Of a DNA stretch of 64,000 nucleotides, positions 36,904 to 46,510 are shown one piece after another. Location: positions 819,663 to 883,662 of the forward strand of contig NC_006371.1 of assembly GCF_000196255.1 (NCBI RefSeq). Reading direction: 5' to 3'. The notes beneath the pieces were generated by a model. It had not been told where the DNA came from, made no database searches, and saw only the letters and a list, made by a program, of their open reading frames with translations. Position 1 is the first letter of the stretch, and each line of letters starts with the position of its first letter. A program made the position numbers and the translations under genes. This stretch comes from Photobacterium profundum SS9 (GTDB lineage: Bacteria; Pseudomonadota; Gammaproteobacteria; Enterobacterales; Vibrionaceae).

Positions 36904-37714
36904 ATACACAAGTCAGATCTCAGCGAAGGAAAATACAATGGACCTATCTAATAAAGGCAAAGCGGTTGCTGTACTTAACAGTATAGAAACGGGCGAACAG
37001 CAAGCGATTAGTTATGTAAATCCAGATAAATATATTCAACATAACCTAGCAGTGGGAGATGGTCTTGCTGGTTTTGGTGCAGTACTGCAAGCGCTCCCAG
37101 AGGGCAGTGCAAAGGTTAATGTAAAACGTGCCTTTACTGATGGTGACTATGTATTTACACATACCGACTATAATTTCTTCGGCCCTAAAGTTGGCTTTGA
37201 TGTATTCCGTTTTGAAGATGGCTTAATTGTTGAGCACTGGGATAATCTTGCTGAAAATACAGGCCCAAATCCAAGTAATCGTACCCAGTTAGATGGCCCA
37301 ACAGAGGTTAGCGATTTAGATAAGACAAAAGAGAACAAAGCACTCGTTACTGACTTTGTTGATACGATTCTTATGAAAGGTGATTTTGCACAACTAGGTC
37401 GCTTTATTGATGATGGTGATGCCGATTATCTTCAACACAATACAGCCATAGCAGACGGTGTTACTGGCTTAGGCAAAGCACTTGATGAGATGGCGAAGCA
37501 AGGCATTAAAATGGTTTATACAGAAAACCATATCGTATTAGGCGAAGGCAACTTCGTTCTGAGTATTAGTGAAGGTAGCCTTGGTGGCGAACACGTTTCT
37601 TTCTATGATTTATTCCGCATTAAAAATAATAAAATTGTAGAACACTGGGATACTATCGAGTCAATTCCAGCGAAAAATGCATGGAAAAATAACAATGGAA
37701 AATTTGGTTTCTAA
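36904..37714 (+). CDS. Double SnoaL/NTF2-like protein, signal peptide separated by IS66
   Basis: The in-frame remainder of the gene begins at 36904 directly after the target duplication, and the first ATG inside it is at 36938. The protein has two tandem SnoaL-like NTF2 folds (about residues 5-120 and 130-258 from the 36938 ATG). Each contains the YxQHN pattern (YIQHNLAVGDGLAGFG, YLQHNTAIADGVTGLG) and an IVEHWD motif. The pre-insertion protein was exported. AAGGA lies eight bases before the 36938 ATG, so a cytoplasmic version without signal could still be made. SnoaL-like proteins are cyclases, isomerases or ligand-binding proteins. The exact role is unknown. Confidence 0.82.
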
Positions 37715-37752
37715 ATAGAGCAAATCTATCCAAATAAAGATCGTCTTCCAAC

Positions 37753-37782
37753 AAACCGTGGCCTTATATCGCCACGGTTTTT
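37753..37782 (+). terminator. Rho-independent terminator after the double-SnoaL gene
   Basis: AAACCGTGGC (37753-37762) and GCCACGGTTT (37771-37780) form a perfect 10-bp stem with an 8-base loop, followed by TTT. Confidence 0.87.
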
Positions 37783-38001
37783 CTCGTTCATGGAATTGGT
37801 GACTTGGGTATAATAGTATTTGAATCAGGCTCCCAAGCATGGCTGTTCATTAGGTTTTGTGCTATTGAATCTAAGCCTCGTCTACACTCATTGTTGTAGC
37901 AATCAACCTGAAGCAATGATTGAGGTTTACTCCCAACGATTTCTCATTAGATAGGCTGACGTATGCACCGTGCATTCGCTAAAAACTATGGGTAAGTGAT
38001 T

Positions 38002-39166
38002 ATGGCTGAATTACAAGTTCGCTCACTTGATGGCGAAATGAAAATTCTAAACGATGAGGTATTAAGCGAGCTTCATGGAAGAGTTCGAAGTGCTGGTCAT
38101 AATATTGCTGGCAAATCTCTGTATGACGGTGCATTTTTAATAGATTTAAGTAATATTCGGTCTGTTCGAGTCGATCCGCAAGAGCGTGTTGCAGTTGTTG
38201 AACCCGGCGCGACACTCGGCGATGTCGATCATGAAACCCAAGCTTACGGTTTGGCATATAGGTATTAACTCTACGACAGGGATAGCAGGGTTAACGCTTG
38301 GTGGGGGCTTCGGTTGGCTAAGTCGAACATATGGTATGACAGTTGATAACCTTCTTGCCATTGAAGTGGTAACCGCTGAAGGTAAACGTCTGCGATGTGA
38401 TAAAAACCATCATGCTGACTTGTTTGGGGCTTCTTGTGGTGGTGGCGGCAACTTCGGCGTTGTCACATCATTCGAATTTAAACTACATGCTGTTGGCCCT
38501 GAAGAGTTGACGGTATGGGCCGTTATTCGCGATGTACCACCATTACCTTTTCTTAAACCTGATGTACACGGAACCCGAGTATTGATTTTGGTGGCTCTTT
38601 ATAGCGGTGACATGGAAGCAGGCAAACAGGCATTGGCTCCGTTACACCAGCTTGGCGAAGCGATTGCTAATGGCTTTGCACCACATCCATTTGTTGGATT
38701 TCAGCAAGCTTTTGACCCTCTATTAACACCCGGTGCTCGAAACTACTGGAAGTCACACAATTTCACGGAGTTAAGTGATGGATTGATTGAGCAGTTAGTG
38801 GAGTATGGTTCCAAATTACCAACGCCACAGTCAGAGATCTTCATTGCTCAAATGGGAGGTGCAACAAATAGGGTTGCACCTGATGCGAATGCATATCCTC
38901 ATCGTGATGTTGAATTCATTATGAATGTACATACGCGTTGGGATAATACGAGTCAAGATGGCGCTTGCTTTGAATGGGCTCGTGAGTTTTACGATGCCAC
39001 TAAACCCTTCGCCACTGGTGGTGTATACGTAAATTTCATTAGTGAAGATGAAGATCGCGTTCCAGGAGCATATGGTGCCAATTATGAACGGCTTGCCGAG
39101 GTCAAGGCCAAGTACGACTCTGATAATTTCTTCCGTTTAAATCAGAATATTTCACCGGACAAGTAG
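38002..39166 (+). pseudogene. Decayed FAD-binding oxidase (berberine bridge type)
   Basis: Homology covers a PCMH-type FAD-binding N-terminal part (GATLGDVDHE, TLGGGFGWLS) and a C-terminal BBE region (FFRLNQNISP). The frame breaks near 38255-38262: the first part (from 38002) stops at 38268, and the downstream frame continues to 39166 with GINSTTGIAGLTLGG. Compared with the usual family layout, two in-frame parts seem missing. About 50-60 residues are lost before SAGHNIAG (near 38089), which normally holds the first flavin-contact region. About 30 are lost before ELTVW (near 38503). It cannot encode the normal enzyme. The deletions are inferred from recalled family sequences. Confidence 0.75.
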
Positions 39167-39400
39167 GTTAAGTTCTGCTACTTCATCACAGACCATACGG
39201 TGTTGCATCAAGACCGTGCGATGCCGTAGAGATACACAATACTAATACAAGCTGGTCAGCCAAGGTAAATGAACAGAAGGTTCTATACTCTGCTACTGAG
39301 TGATAACTCATTTAAATCATTGAAAATAATTATATATTTCACATGAGTGATAATTGTATGATGATAGTTTGGTTGAGTATGTAAGTTTGGATATCAGTAT

Positions 39401-42187
39401 ATGGAAGTAAAAAAACTAGTTAGAGTTTGGGGAATTATTTTTGCCACTTTGTTGCTGGTAGCTTGCCAGCACGTGCCTGAACCTCAATCGCTTCAGGCGG
39501 ATAGCCAGTGGTTGCAAGGAAAATTGAAAAACGGAATGCAATACCACTTGCTACCAATTAGCGGAGAGCCTGTTTCGCTCCGTTTGCTTGTGCATGCAGG
39601 TGCCGTTGATGAAACTGCAGAGCAGGCCGGTTATGCGCATTTCCTTGAGCATATGGCGTTTCTTGGCAGTTCGGGCTTTGGTGCAAGGCATGTTGAGTCT
39701 TTGTTTGTTGATGCGGGCGTGTCGTTTGGCAATGATCTAAATGCATTTACAACACATGATGTAACGACTTATCAAATCGATCTACCGAATAATGAGCGGT
39801 TAGAGAGTGCGATGACTTGGCTTAGTGATATTGCCACTGGAAAGCTTACCTTAGATCCAAGCCTTATCGAGAATGAAAAAGGGGCTGTTTTAGGCGAATT
39901 TCGGTTTGCCCAACGTGGTGACAAGCCCGCTGAGCTCAAAGTCTTTGAGGCGTTACTACAAGGTAGTCGCTATGAAGGTAGAGATGTACTCGGCACGACA
40001 GGCAGCATCAATAGCCTGAATCGTGATGGATTGTTGTCGTTTTATCATGCGCATTATCTACCTCAAAATACAGAATTGATTATTACCGGAGATATTGATC
40101 GTAAGCAGTTAGAGCCTATGATCGCACAGCATTTTAGTGCATCAGAGAAAGCCGTTGTTCAGGGGGTTAAAGCAGAGTCAAAAGATGAAGGGATTGCGGA
40201 TCTTACATCAGAACCTTTGTTTATTTCAGGCTCGGCAGGGCAACAGTCAGGTATAGCTTTGCTGGTAGAGTTGAGTGTCAAACAAGTGACTACCGATGCT
40301 GAATTCCAAACTTTGTTGCTTGAAGATACAGTAATTCAGGCTATCGCACTGAGGTTACAAGATCGGCACATAGAAACTCAGTCGCCACTGCTCAATTCAT
40401 TTGCCTATAACAGCCTTATTATCAATCGCCATATTGGTGAGATAGTGGTTGAATTTGCAGAGTCTGATCGGCTGGCAGCCCAGAAATTCTTTGCTGAAGA
40501 ATTAGCGAGCTTACGAGATCATGGCGTTGGTGATGTTGAGCTAGCGACGATTAAAAAAACGTGGATAAATGATGTTAATGGCTTAGATACACAGTGGCTA
40601 AACAAAAAAGCCGCCGATTTTTCTGACGATCGTCTTTACGCTCTAATGGATGGTAAAACACAACTGTCGAAGGAAGTGATTCGAAGCCAGTTACAGCAAT
40701 TTATTAAACAGCTTGATCAAGCAAGGCTGAATAAAGCGATCAACAAATACCTTAGTGCAGCAAATAATAAACCCGTTTTATTGCTTACAAGAGAAGAGAA
40801 TACAGAGAAAGCCAAGGCGACGCTTGCTCAGTTTCAGACGCAATTCTCAGCATCGGGTAAAGAACACTTGATGGCTTCCTCTTCTGGTGATTTTCCACTG
40901 CCTGAAAAAGGAGGAGAAATAACCTCTTATGAGGCAATTGAGCCAACAACACACCGCTGGACATTAGAAAACGGTGTTGAAGTCTGGTTGAGGCAGATGC
41001 CTGAATCGGGTGAAAATGTGTACCTGTATCTGATGTCATCTGGTGGTATAGCGGCACTGCAACCAGAATTGTACCATGCAGCTACAATGGTAGGGCCCGT
41101 CTTTGCCCGTAGTGGGTTGGCAGGGTTTTCTGCACCAGAGTTTAATAAGCTATTGCTTCGCCATAATACCTATATTGAGCCTGTACTTTGGAAAACCTCG
41201 CATGGTTTATATAGTGAGACGGCTAAAAAGGAGCTTCCTTTTGCTTTATCAGTACTTAACCAGGCAATGACAGCTGCGAAAGTGGACGAACAACAATTTT
41301 CGGCAGTACAACATGAACTCACTGTTGAGCAGAATAATTGGTTGTTATCTCCGTTCGGTCACTTTGTCAGTCAGGTTTCCGGTACGCTTTATCCTGCTGA
41401 TAGCTCAAGCAAGGTTGTAACTGGGGATGATTTAGAGCAAGTAACACCGGAACAGGTGCAGGCTGTTTTTGACACATTGATGAAGAAAAAGCGCAATTTT
41501 ACCTTAGTTGTCAGCGCTGATATTGAGGTTGAAGACTTTAACCGGATGCTCAGACGTTATGTGGCTGGTATTCCTTTTGAATCAGCAGAATTAATTACTG
41601 ATTATCGGGCTGAACCGAAGGTCTCTATTGCGTCGGTGAATGTGATGGAAGCGGTAGATAATACGATTAATTATGAGGTTAACCTGTTTTCTCAGGGAGA
41701 GCCAAAAACAACGCGAGATCGTTTTACCTCCGATTTGTTCTATCGGTTATTGGACAAGAGATACCGCGATAATCTGCGTAATGCCCATGGGTTGAGTTAT
41801 GCCCCCAATATCCAGTTGGTTTGGTTTGATGGCAGTGGCGAGGCGCTGGTGTCATTTGTTGTTAATGCGGCACCTGATAAGTTAGATGCTGTACGAAGCA
41901 GTACTCAACAGGTATTGCAAAATGCAAGGGGGGGCTTTACCGATACGGAGTTTGCGGCGGCTAAGTCACAATTGGCAGCAGATCTGAAATCGGGGCAGAC
42001 TAACCCGCAAGCACAGGCGCGGATGCTCAGTAGTTATCTGCTCTTTGGTGCTGACCCACAAGCGGTAATTCATCCAGAAAAGATTATGTCGACACTGACA
42101 TTAGCAGAAGTTAATGCGCTATCAGAACGCCTGATAGGCAAGAACACTCAACAGATGGAAGCAATGCTTACACCCAAAGAGGGTTAA
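39401..42187 (+). CDS. M16 zinc protease lipoprotein (insulinase/PqqL-like)
   Basis: This 928-residue protein starts with a lipoprotein signal; the lipobox LLVAC places the lipid on Cys22, so the protein should sit in the periplasm attached to a membrane. The active M16 domain has the inverted zinc motif HFLEH (about residues 82-86, HFLEHMAFLG), with the third ligand Glu in LIENEKGAVLGEF. The second half repeats the fold (VEVWLRQM onward) without a zinc motif, as usual in two-halved pitrilysins. It likely degrades peptides in the periplasm. It stands alone before a terminator. Confidence 0.9.
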   Translation: MEVKKLVRVWGIIFATLLLVACQHVPEPQSLQADSQWLQGKLKNGMQYHLLPISGEPVSLRLLVHAGAVDETAEQAGYAHFLEHMAFLGSSGFGARHVESLFVDAGVSFGNDLNAFTTHDVTTYQIDLPNNERLESAMTWLSDIATGKLTLDPSLIENEKGAVLGEFRFAQRGDKPAELKVFEALLQGSRYEGRDVLGTTGSINSLNRDGLLSFYHAHYLPQNTELIITGDIDRKQLEPMIAQHFSASEKAVVQGVKAESKDEGIADLTSEPLFISGSAGQQSGIALLVELSVKQVTTDAEFQTLLLEDTVIQAIALRLQDRHIETQSPLLNSFAYNSLIINRHIGEIVVEFAESDRLAAQKFFAEELASLRDHGVGDVELATIKKTWINDVNGLDTQWLNKKAADFSDDRLYALMDGKTQLSKEVIRSQLQQFIKQLDQARLNKAINKYLSAANNKPVLLLTREENTEKAKATLAQFQTQFSASGKEHLMASSSGDFPLPEKGGEITSYEAIEPTTHRWTLENGVEVWLRQMPESGENVYLYLMSSGGIAALQPELYHAATMVGPVFARSGLAGFSAPEFNKLLLRHNTYIEPVLWKTSHGLYSETAKKELPFALSVLNQAMTAAKVDEQQFSAVQHELTVEQNNWLLSPFGHFVSQVSGTLYPADSSSKVVTGDDLEQVTPEQVQAVFDTLMKKKRNFTLVVSADIEVEDFNRMLRRYVAGIPFESAELITDYRAEPKVSIASVNVMEAVDNTINYEVNLFSQGEPKTTRDRFTSDLFYRLLDKRYRDNLRNAHGLSYAPNIQLVWFDGSGEALVSFVVNAAPDKLDAVRSSTQQVLQNARGGFTDTEFAAAKSQLAADLKSGQTNPQAQARMLSSYLLFGADPQAVIHPEKIMSTLTLAEVNALSERLIGKNTQQMEAMLTPKEG

Positions 42188-42227
42188 CGAGAAGCTTGTT
42201 GGTAGAATAATCAGCTATGCCACTCAA

Positions 42228-42258
42228 AAAGCCTCGAGTATCGCTCGGGGCTTTGTTT
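42228..42258 (+). terminator. Rho-independent terminator of the M16 gene
   Basis: AAAGCCTCGAG (42228-42238) and CTCGGGGCTTT (42244-42254) form an 11-bp stem with one G-T pair, followed by GTTTTC. Confidence 0.85.
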
Positions 42259-42327
42259 TCTCCTTATATCCTGTTATTACCCTTCACCTTTAGCATATCA
42301 TCTTCTGATTGATTATCAGGCAAATTG

Positions 42328-44087
42328 GTAACTTCTCAATAAGCCGAGGCAGGGTGGGCTTTCTGGAGCACCAGAGAGCCTAAAGATGGGATTACATTAC
42401 TTTGAGAAATTCGGTCGTTGAGATATTTCCAGAAGGAAACCCCTAATTTTCGGCACGTTTTTTTCAGGCTGGAAAAGGTATCTCGGCATTGTCGGCCAAG
42501 ATCACTACGAGTACCTCCACTGACTTTGCGCCGCTTGACCTGCTCCCTTAGATCATTTTCGCTTCCATTTGTATGGATTGGAATTTCTGGTCGTTCCAAT
42601 ACCAGCAATAAGCTTGATTTTAATTTGTTTAACCGCTTTAGTTGCTGATTAAGGAGCTCATAGCGGGTTTTCTGAAATAGCCGATCGAACTCCTTCGACA
42701 GAGCTGATTTCTTCGTGTCGCAAGGCTGTTTTTTGTATTCTTTCAGCTCCTTGTAGAACGACCAAATCTCATCACGTACTTGTGCGATGTCTTCTCGATG
42801 TCCCTCATTCAACGGAATAAGCTTGTGGACCAACCGCTCCGCATGTACCCAGCACAAACCATGTTGTAGAACCTTAAACTGTCCAGCACCATCACTGATC
42901 ACAGCGAGTTTACCCAAAGCTTCATTCTCTGACGCGCAACCCAATAGGGCACCTTCAGTCGGTATTTGAATATGCCTTTTTACGACAATACCCAGGTGAA
43001 GTAGATGAGCAGGCCATTCCTCCTCACATCCAAAGTGGTCACTGGTGTGTTTGCTACCAATGCTAACTGGGGAGCAGGGAGTTTATCTGTCGCCATATAG
43101 TTTAGTGCGCAGGTGTTCACCTGATCACCCTTGTTTCCAGCCCGAAGGAGTGACAGGAAGTTGATCCGATTTTTCGGTCTGAACTTTGAAACCAAGCAAA
43201 CCACTCATTGCCTATGTGGGTGACAAAACCGTTCTTGCCCTGATGCCTAGCTCCGGTGTCATCTGTTGTGATATAGCCAGTGCTTTGCAGGCCTGCAGCC
43301 AGAAGTTCGGCTTTTTCTTCATGCAAATCATCATGATTTTCGGTCAATAAGCGATTTAATTGGCCACTGGAAATATCGATACCCCATTCTCTAAGTTGTT
43401 CCAACAACAGAGGCTGAGTGACCTGACATTGATGATACTGATAGAGGATGTAGCTTCTTAGTCGAGTGCCAAAGTGTTGGCCTGCTAGTCCATTAGGCAA
43501 GGTAGCGGTAACCGTCGAACCATCAGGTAATAGATAGCAAGCTAAGCGATAACGTACATTGCACGACTGTATCTCTAGCTCTTGGACGACAAAATCTCGG
43601 TAGCCCTTGAATCGTGCCCCGATAGGTAAAGGTTGTTCTGGCTGGACAATGTTATCCTGATGAATGGTCAGCGTTTGATTTTTGCTACGCTTGGTAGAGC
43701 CGAACCGTTTGTTATCAGTCGAGCCTTGGTCTGACTTTTCATCGGTATTTGTGTCGAGTTTACTCGGCTTGAACTTGGGCCGTTTTTTCTGCCCTTTTAG
43801 TACGTTGATCTCGTCTTTAAGGAGGGTGATTTCTTCTTGTTGGCGCTCAACCGTATCGGAAAGCTGCTCAATGATCCCAATTAAGCCTTTTACCAAAGGG
43901 GTTTGCTCTGACTCTGGAATGTCTGGGAGATTAATTTTCATTGAGACAAAAGGCTCTACGTGGTTAGAGGCTACTATTTTGAAGGTTTGAAAGGATCAAT
44001 CAAGCCGATCTTAGAGATCCTAACATTAATTTTAAAAACACTATCAGGATCACTCTTCGCTTATGCCCCGACTTATTGAGAAGTTAC
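42328..44087 (-). mobile_element. Single-ORF IS66-type element (ISBst12-like), 1760 bp, degenerate
   Basis: Inverted repeats frame the element: GTAACTTCTCAATAAG at 42328-42343 and its complement at 44072-44087, extending with YCGRGGCA on both sides. It holds only a TnpC-type transposase gene, which is split by frameshifts. I see no target duplication: the flanking 8-mers are GCAAATTG on the left and TAATTTAT on the right. Loss of the duplication and a broken gene suggest an old insertion. Confidence 0.8.
42336..43941 (-). pseudogene. IS66-like transposase broken by frameshifts
   Basis: The gene reads on the minus strand in three pieces. The first, 43941-43117, holds the N-terminal coiled coil, the THIGNEWFAWFQ core and the DDTGARHQGKNG motif with a catalytic Asp. 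The second, about 43200-42980, lies in another frame and has the INFLSLLRAG segment. The third, 42944-42336, holds GCASENEALGKLAVISDGAG and the final HTNGSENDLREQ with the likely Glu. Joined, they would be one full-length IS66 transposase without tnpA or tnpB. The frameshifts make it inactive unless supplied in trans. Confidence 0.85.
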
Positions 44088-44409
44088 TAATTTATTCTGA
44101 AATTCATTGGACTTATGCGTGTTATTAGTCGCTAATGCTAGTAAGGAAAATACTTCGTGTGCTTTGTTAGATTGAGGATGTAATAACAGCATGACTTTTG
44201 TGCCATTAAAGCATTGTTTAACGCCACTTTTTATCATTATCGATACAGGTGTTACATACGATGCTGCTGATGAAGGCTGAGGCATTTCGCCTAAACGTTG
44301 TAACAACACCTACCTTGATGATGAACTTCAGTTGCTTAATCCTGCATGAGTATATACTGAGTGCATAACATGTTAATGATTATAAATAATTAATATTTAG
44401 AGGAATTCG
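44088..44409. other. 322-bp region upstream of the HdeD-like gene
   Basis: A minus-strand reading frame (44309-44073, 78 codons) runs into the right end of the IS element and may be the remnant of a gene truncated by it, but I do not recognise a family with confidence. No other gene is evident. The HdeD-like promoter is expected in the last 100 bp. Confidence 0.4.
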
Positions 44410-44970
44410 ATGAATAATCCAATCAGCAACATAATGGCGCGCGGCTGGAAATGGTTTGTAATTGTGGGGGCAATTATTGCACTTATCGGCCTTGGTGCTA
44501 TCAGTCTACCCGTAGCGGTTGGTGTTACTATCACCTCGATCATTGGGACCACTTTTCTGATGAGCGGACTCGTACAGGCATATCACACCTTCACTATTCC
44601 TGAATGGCGTATTAAACTATGGTACGTACTCAGTGCTGTGCTGTATATTGTTGGCGGGTTATTTATCTTGTTTAAGCCATTAGCGGGATTGGTGACAATT
44701 ACCATGTTGATGGTGATTACCATGATTTTTAATGGTGTCACACGTATTATCTTCGGTATGAGTAATAAAAACCTCGGGGGCTGGACGTGGATTGTACTCA
44801 GTGGCGTAATTTCAACAGCGATTGGTTTGTACTTCTTTTCGATGCTGGATGACCCAACGTTTTCGATGTCATTATTGGGTATCTTTGTTGGTATCTCTCT
44901 GCTTTTTGAAGGTATAAGCTTTGTATTTTTAGGGCTACAAATGAAAAAAGTAGCCCAACAAGTACAATAA
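44410..44970 (+). CDS. HdeD/DUF308 family membrane protein
   Basis: This 186-residue protein has about six hydrophobic helices arranged as a repeated two-helix unit, with GWKWFVIVGAIIALIGLGAI at the start and GGWTWIVLSGVISTAIGLYF in the fifth segment. That pattern fits the HdeD/DUF308 family, linked to acid resistance at high cell density in Escherichia coli. It starts after TTAGAGGAATTCG. It is a single gene followed by a long palindromic repeat. The function here is uncertain. Confidence 0.82.
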   Translation: MNNPISNIMARGWKWFVIVGAIIALIGLGAISLPVAVGVTITSIIGTTFLMSGLVQAYHTFTIPEWRIKLWYVLSAVLYIVGGLFILFKPLAGLVTITMLMVITMIFNGVTRIIFGMSNKNLGGWTWIVLSGVISTAIGLYFFSMLDDPTFSMSLLGIFVGISLLFEGISFVFLGLQMKKVAQQVQ

Positions 44971-44982
44971 AAGAATACATAT

Positions 44983-45040
44983 ATACCCAAGCTACCTCAA
45001 GATTCTCGCTGAAACGAGCATCTTGAGATAACTTGGGTAT
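44983..45040. repeat. Complete palindromic repeat, ATACCCAAG arms
   Basis: ATACCCAAG (44983-44991) pairs with CTTGGGTAT (45032-45040), and CTCAAGAT (44996-45003) pairs with ATCTTGAG (45020-45027), with an inner CTCG/CGAG pair. It sits 13 bp after the HdeD-like stop. Related copies lie at 32317 and 63008. Confidence 0.85.
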
Positions 45041-45098
45041 AAGGGAAGACGATTGTTAGGTCTCTTCCTACTCATTTTTATATTAAAGAGTATCGTAC

Positions 45099-45500
45099 GT
45101 GTTAAAGGAAATTGATAAGTTAGCTTGGTTGTATGTAAAAGATAAACAAGTATTAATGGCTCGCTCTAAGGGTAATAATATTTATTATCTTCCTGGTGGA
45201 AAGAGAGAGGTTGGTGAAAGTGATAAAGAAGCTCTGGTAAGAGAAATACACGAGGAGCTTTCAGTCGAACTTACTCCGGACAGTATCGAGTACTTTAATA
45301 CATTCAAAGCCCAAGCGGATGGAAAAGCGGAAGGTGTTATTGTAAAAATGACATGCTATCAAGCTGAATACAAAGGTAAAATTGTGGCGGCATCTGAAAT
45401 AGAAGAGGTGAGTTGGGTTAATTATAAAGATAAGCATAAAGGATCTGCAGCAACGAAACTTATTCTTGAACATTTAAAGGAAAATGATTGGATTGATTAA
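45099..45500 (+). CDS. Nudix hydrolase (MutT-like)
   Basis: This 133-residue cytosolic protein has a Nudix box: Gly34, Glu40, REIHEELSV (residues 48-56). The last position of the motif is Ser (LSV) in place of the usual Gly (LGV), a tolerated change. It probably hydrolyses a nucleoside diphosphate derivative. The start is GTG at 45099, preceded by AAAGAG at a good distance. It is followed five bases later by the start of a truncated GNAT gene, suggesting a former operon. Confidence 0.85.
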   Translation: MLKEIDKLAWLYVKDKQVLMARSKGNNIYYLPGGKREVGESDKEALVREIHEELSVELTPDSIEYFNTFKAQADGKAEGVIVKMTCYQAEYKGKIVAASEIEEVSWVNYKDKHKGSAATKLILEHLKENDWID

Positions 45501-45504
45501 TCAG

Positions 45505-45639
45505 ATGGATATTGATTACAAGGTATTGAAACCACAAGACAGTAAAGCTTACCGAGACATTCGGTTTATGAGTTTAAAGCTGTATCCTGCTATGCGGGCC
45601 AAGATGATTGGTGGGGTTATCCAGAATGTTAGAGGTTAA
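45505..45639 (+). pseudogene. Truncated GNAT acetyltransferase remnant
   Basis: A 44-codon reading frame begins with ATG at 45505 and ends with TAA at 45637. It encodes DYKVLKPQDSKAYRDIRFMS followed by LKLYPAM, the typical N-terminal strand and helix of GNAT acetyltransferases, then loses similarity and stops. The rest of the gene is missing, and its end overlaps the 3' end of the convergent unknown gene at 45629. Confidence 0.5.
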
Positions 45640-46258
45640 CAGTGTAAATGGCAGTTAAAAGAATGTATTTGTGAACTGTTTTGTTATTATCATGGCGCTT
45701 TAATGGATGATGAATTTGCATTAGTCCATTAGCTAGTTCGGCACATTCATTCATCGCGAAAGGTAGCGTGTTTGACGTCTCTAACAATTTAATGCCATCG
45801 TGATAATAATCTTCAATATTTTCTGGTAGTTGACCTAGCCACCAAGACGGTATTTCTTTACTTGCTTTACTGCGATCAAACCAATGGTCGGCAACAAGTA
45901 GAAGATAATTGGTTGTGTTCTTATCAAAGCGTTCGGAAACATTCTTTATTGTGTGTACTAACGCGTTACGCCGAGCGATATTTGCACTTAATAAGTGGTG
46001 AGCGATAATCCAAACCGTAAATTCATTGTTTTTTATATTATATATTGGTTGAGGCAGTGCATTTTCATCATCTATTTGAGTGAATAGTGGCGTTATATCT
46101 GCTTGTTGAAAAGTTGACATCATTCTTCGGCATAGTGCTTTTCCTAAGTGATTTTCACGCATGCCACGATTGTGAACTGTCGGGTAATGCTGTGCACATA
46201 GTTGCAAGCAATCCTCTTGGAATTGTTGAATGCTGACAGTAATAAGATCACTAACCAA
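45629..46258 (-). CDS. Unknown cytosolic protein, 209 residues
   Basis: I do not recognise this protein. It has no signal or membrane helix and is probably all-alpha, with several aromatic and His/Trp-rich helices (WIIAHHLLSANIARRNALVHTI, YLLLVADHWFDRSKASKEI). It stands alone on the minus strand, and its 3' end overlaps the GNAT remnant by 11 bases. Intact length and coding character support it as a real gene. Confidence 0.6.
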   Translation of the reverse strand: MVSDLITVSIQQFQEDCLQLCAQHYPTVHNRGMRENHLGKALCRRMMSTFQQADITPLFTQIDDENALPQPIYNIKNNEFTVWIIAHHLLSANIARRNALVHTIKNVSERFDKNTTNYLLLVADHWFDRSKASKEIPSWWLGQLPENIEDYYHDGIKLLETSNTLPFAMNECAELANGLMQIHHPLKRHDNNKTVHKYILLTAIYTVNL

Positions 46259-46455
46259 GAAATGCTCGCCTTAAAAAATAGTGAAGTGCAACAAGTAATC
46301 AAATCATCGAATACGAGTGTAATCTTGATTTTTCATCTATAAAACATACAGAGATAATATGTCATCCTACCAAAAAGTACAGAGTTGATCGTAGTTCAAC
46401 CCTATAAATTACATGTATTTGAAGGCGTAGAATAGACAAAGAAAGAAGTAAGCGG

Positions 46456-46482
46456 AAACTCGACTATTTTATAATCGAGTTT
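46456..46482 (-). terminator. Hairpin downstream of msrQ
   Basis: AAACTCGA (46456-46463) and TCGAGTTT (46475-46482) pair, about 29 bp downstream of the msrQ stop on the minus strand. The T-run is short, so this is a weak terminator candidate. Confidence 0.45.
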
Positions 46483-46510
46483 TGTATGTATAGAGGCTTT
46501 GTCGCTAGCA

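Noticed and set aside
44073..44309. 78-codon minus frame ending in the IS66-type element, with a faint resemblance to a PTS EIIA domain
   Set aside because: The similarity rests on a few hydrophobic positions, the catalytic His context is not convincing, and the frame is cut by the IS end, so I name it only as a possible remnant.
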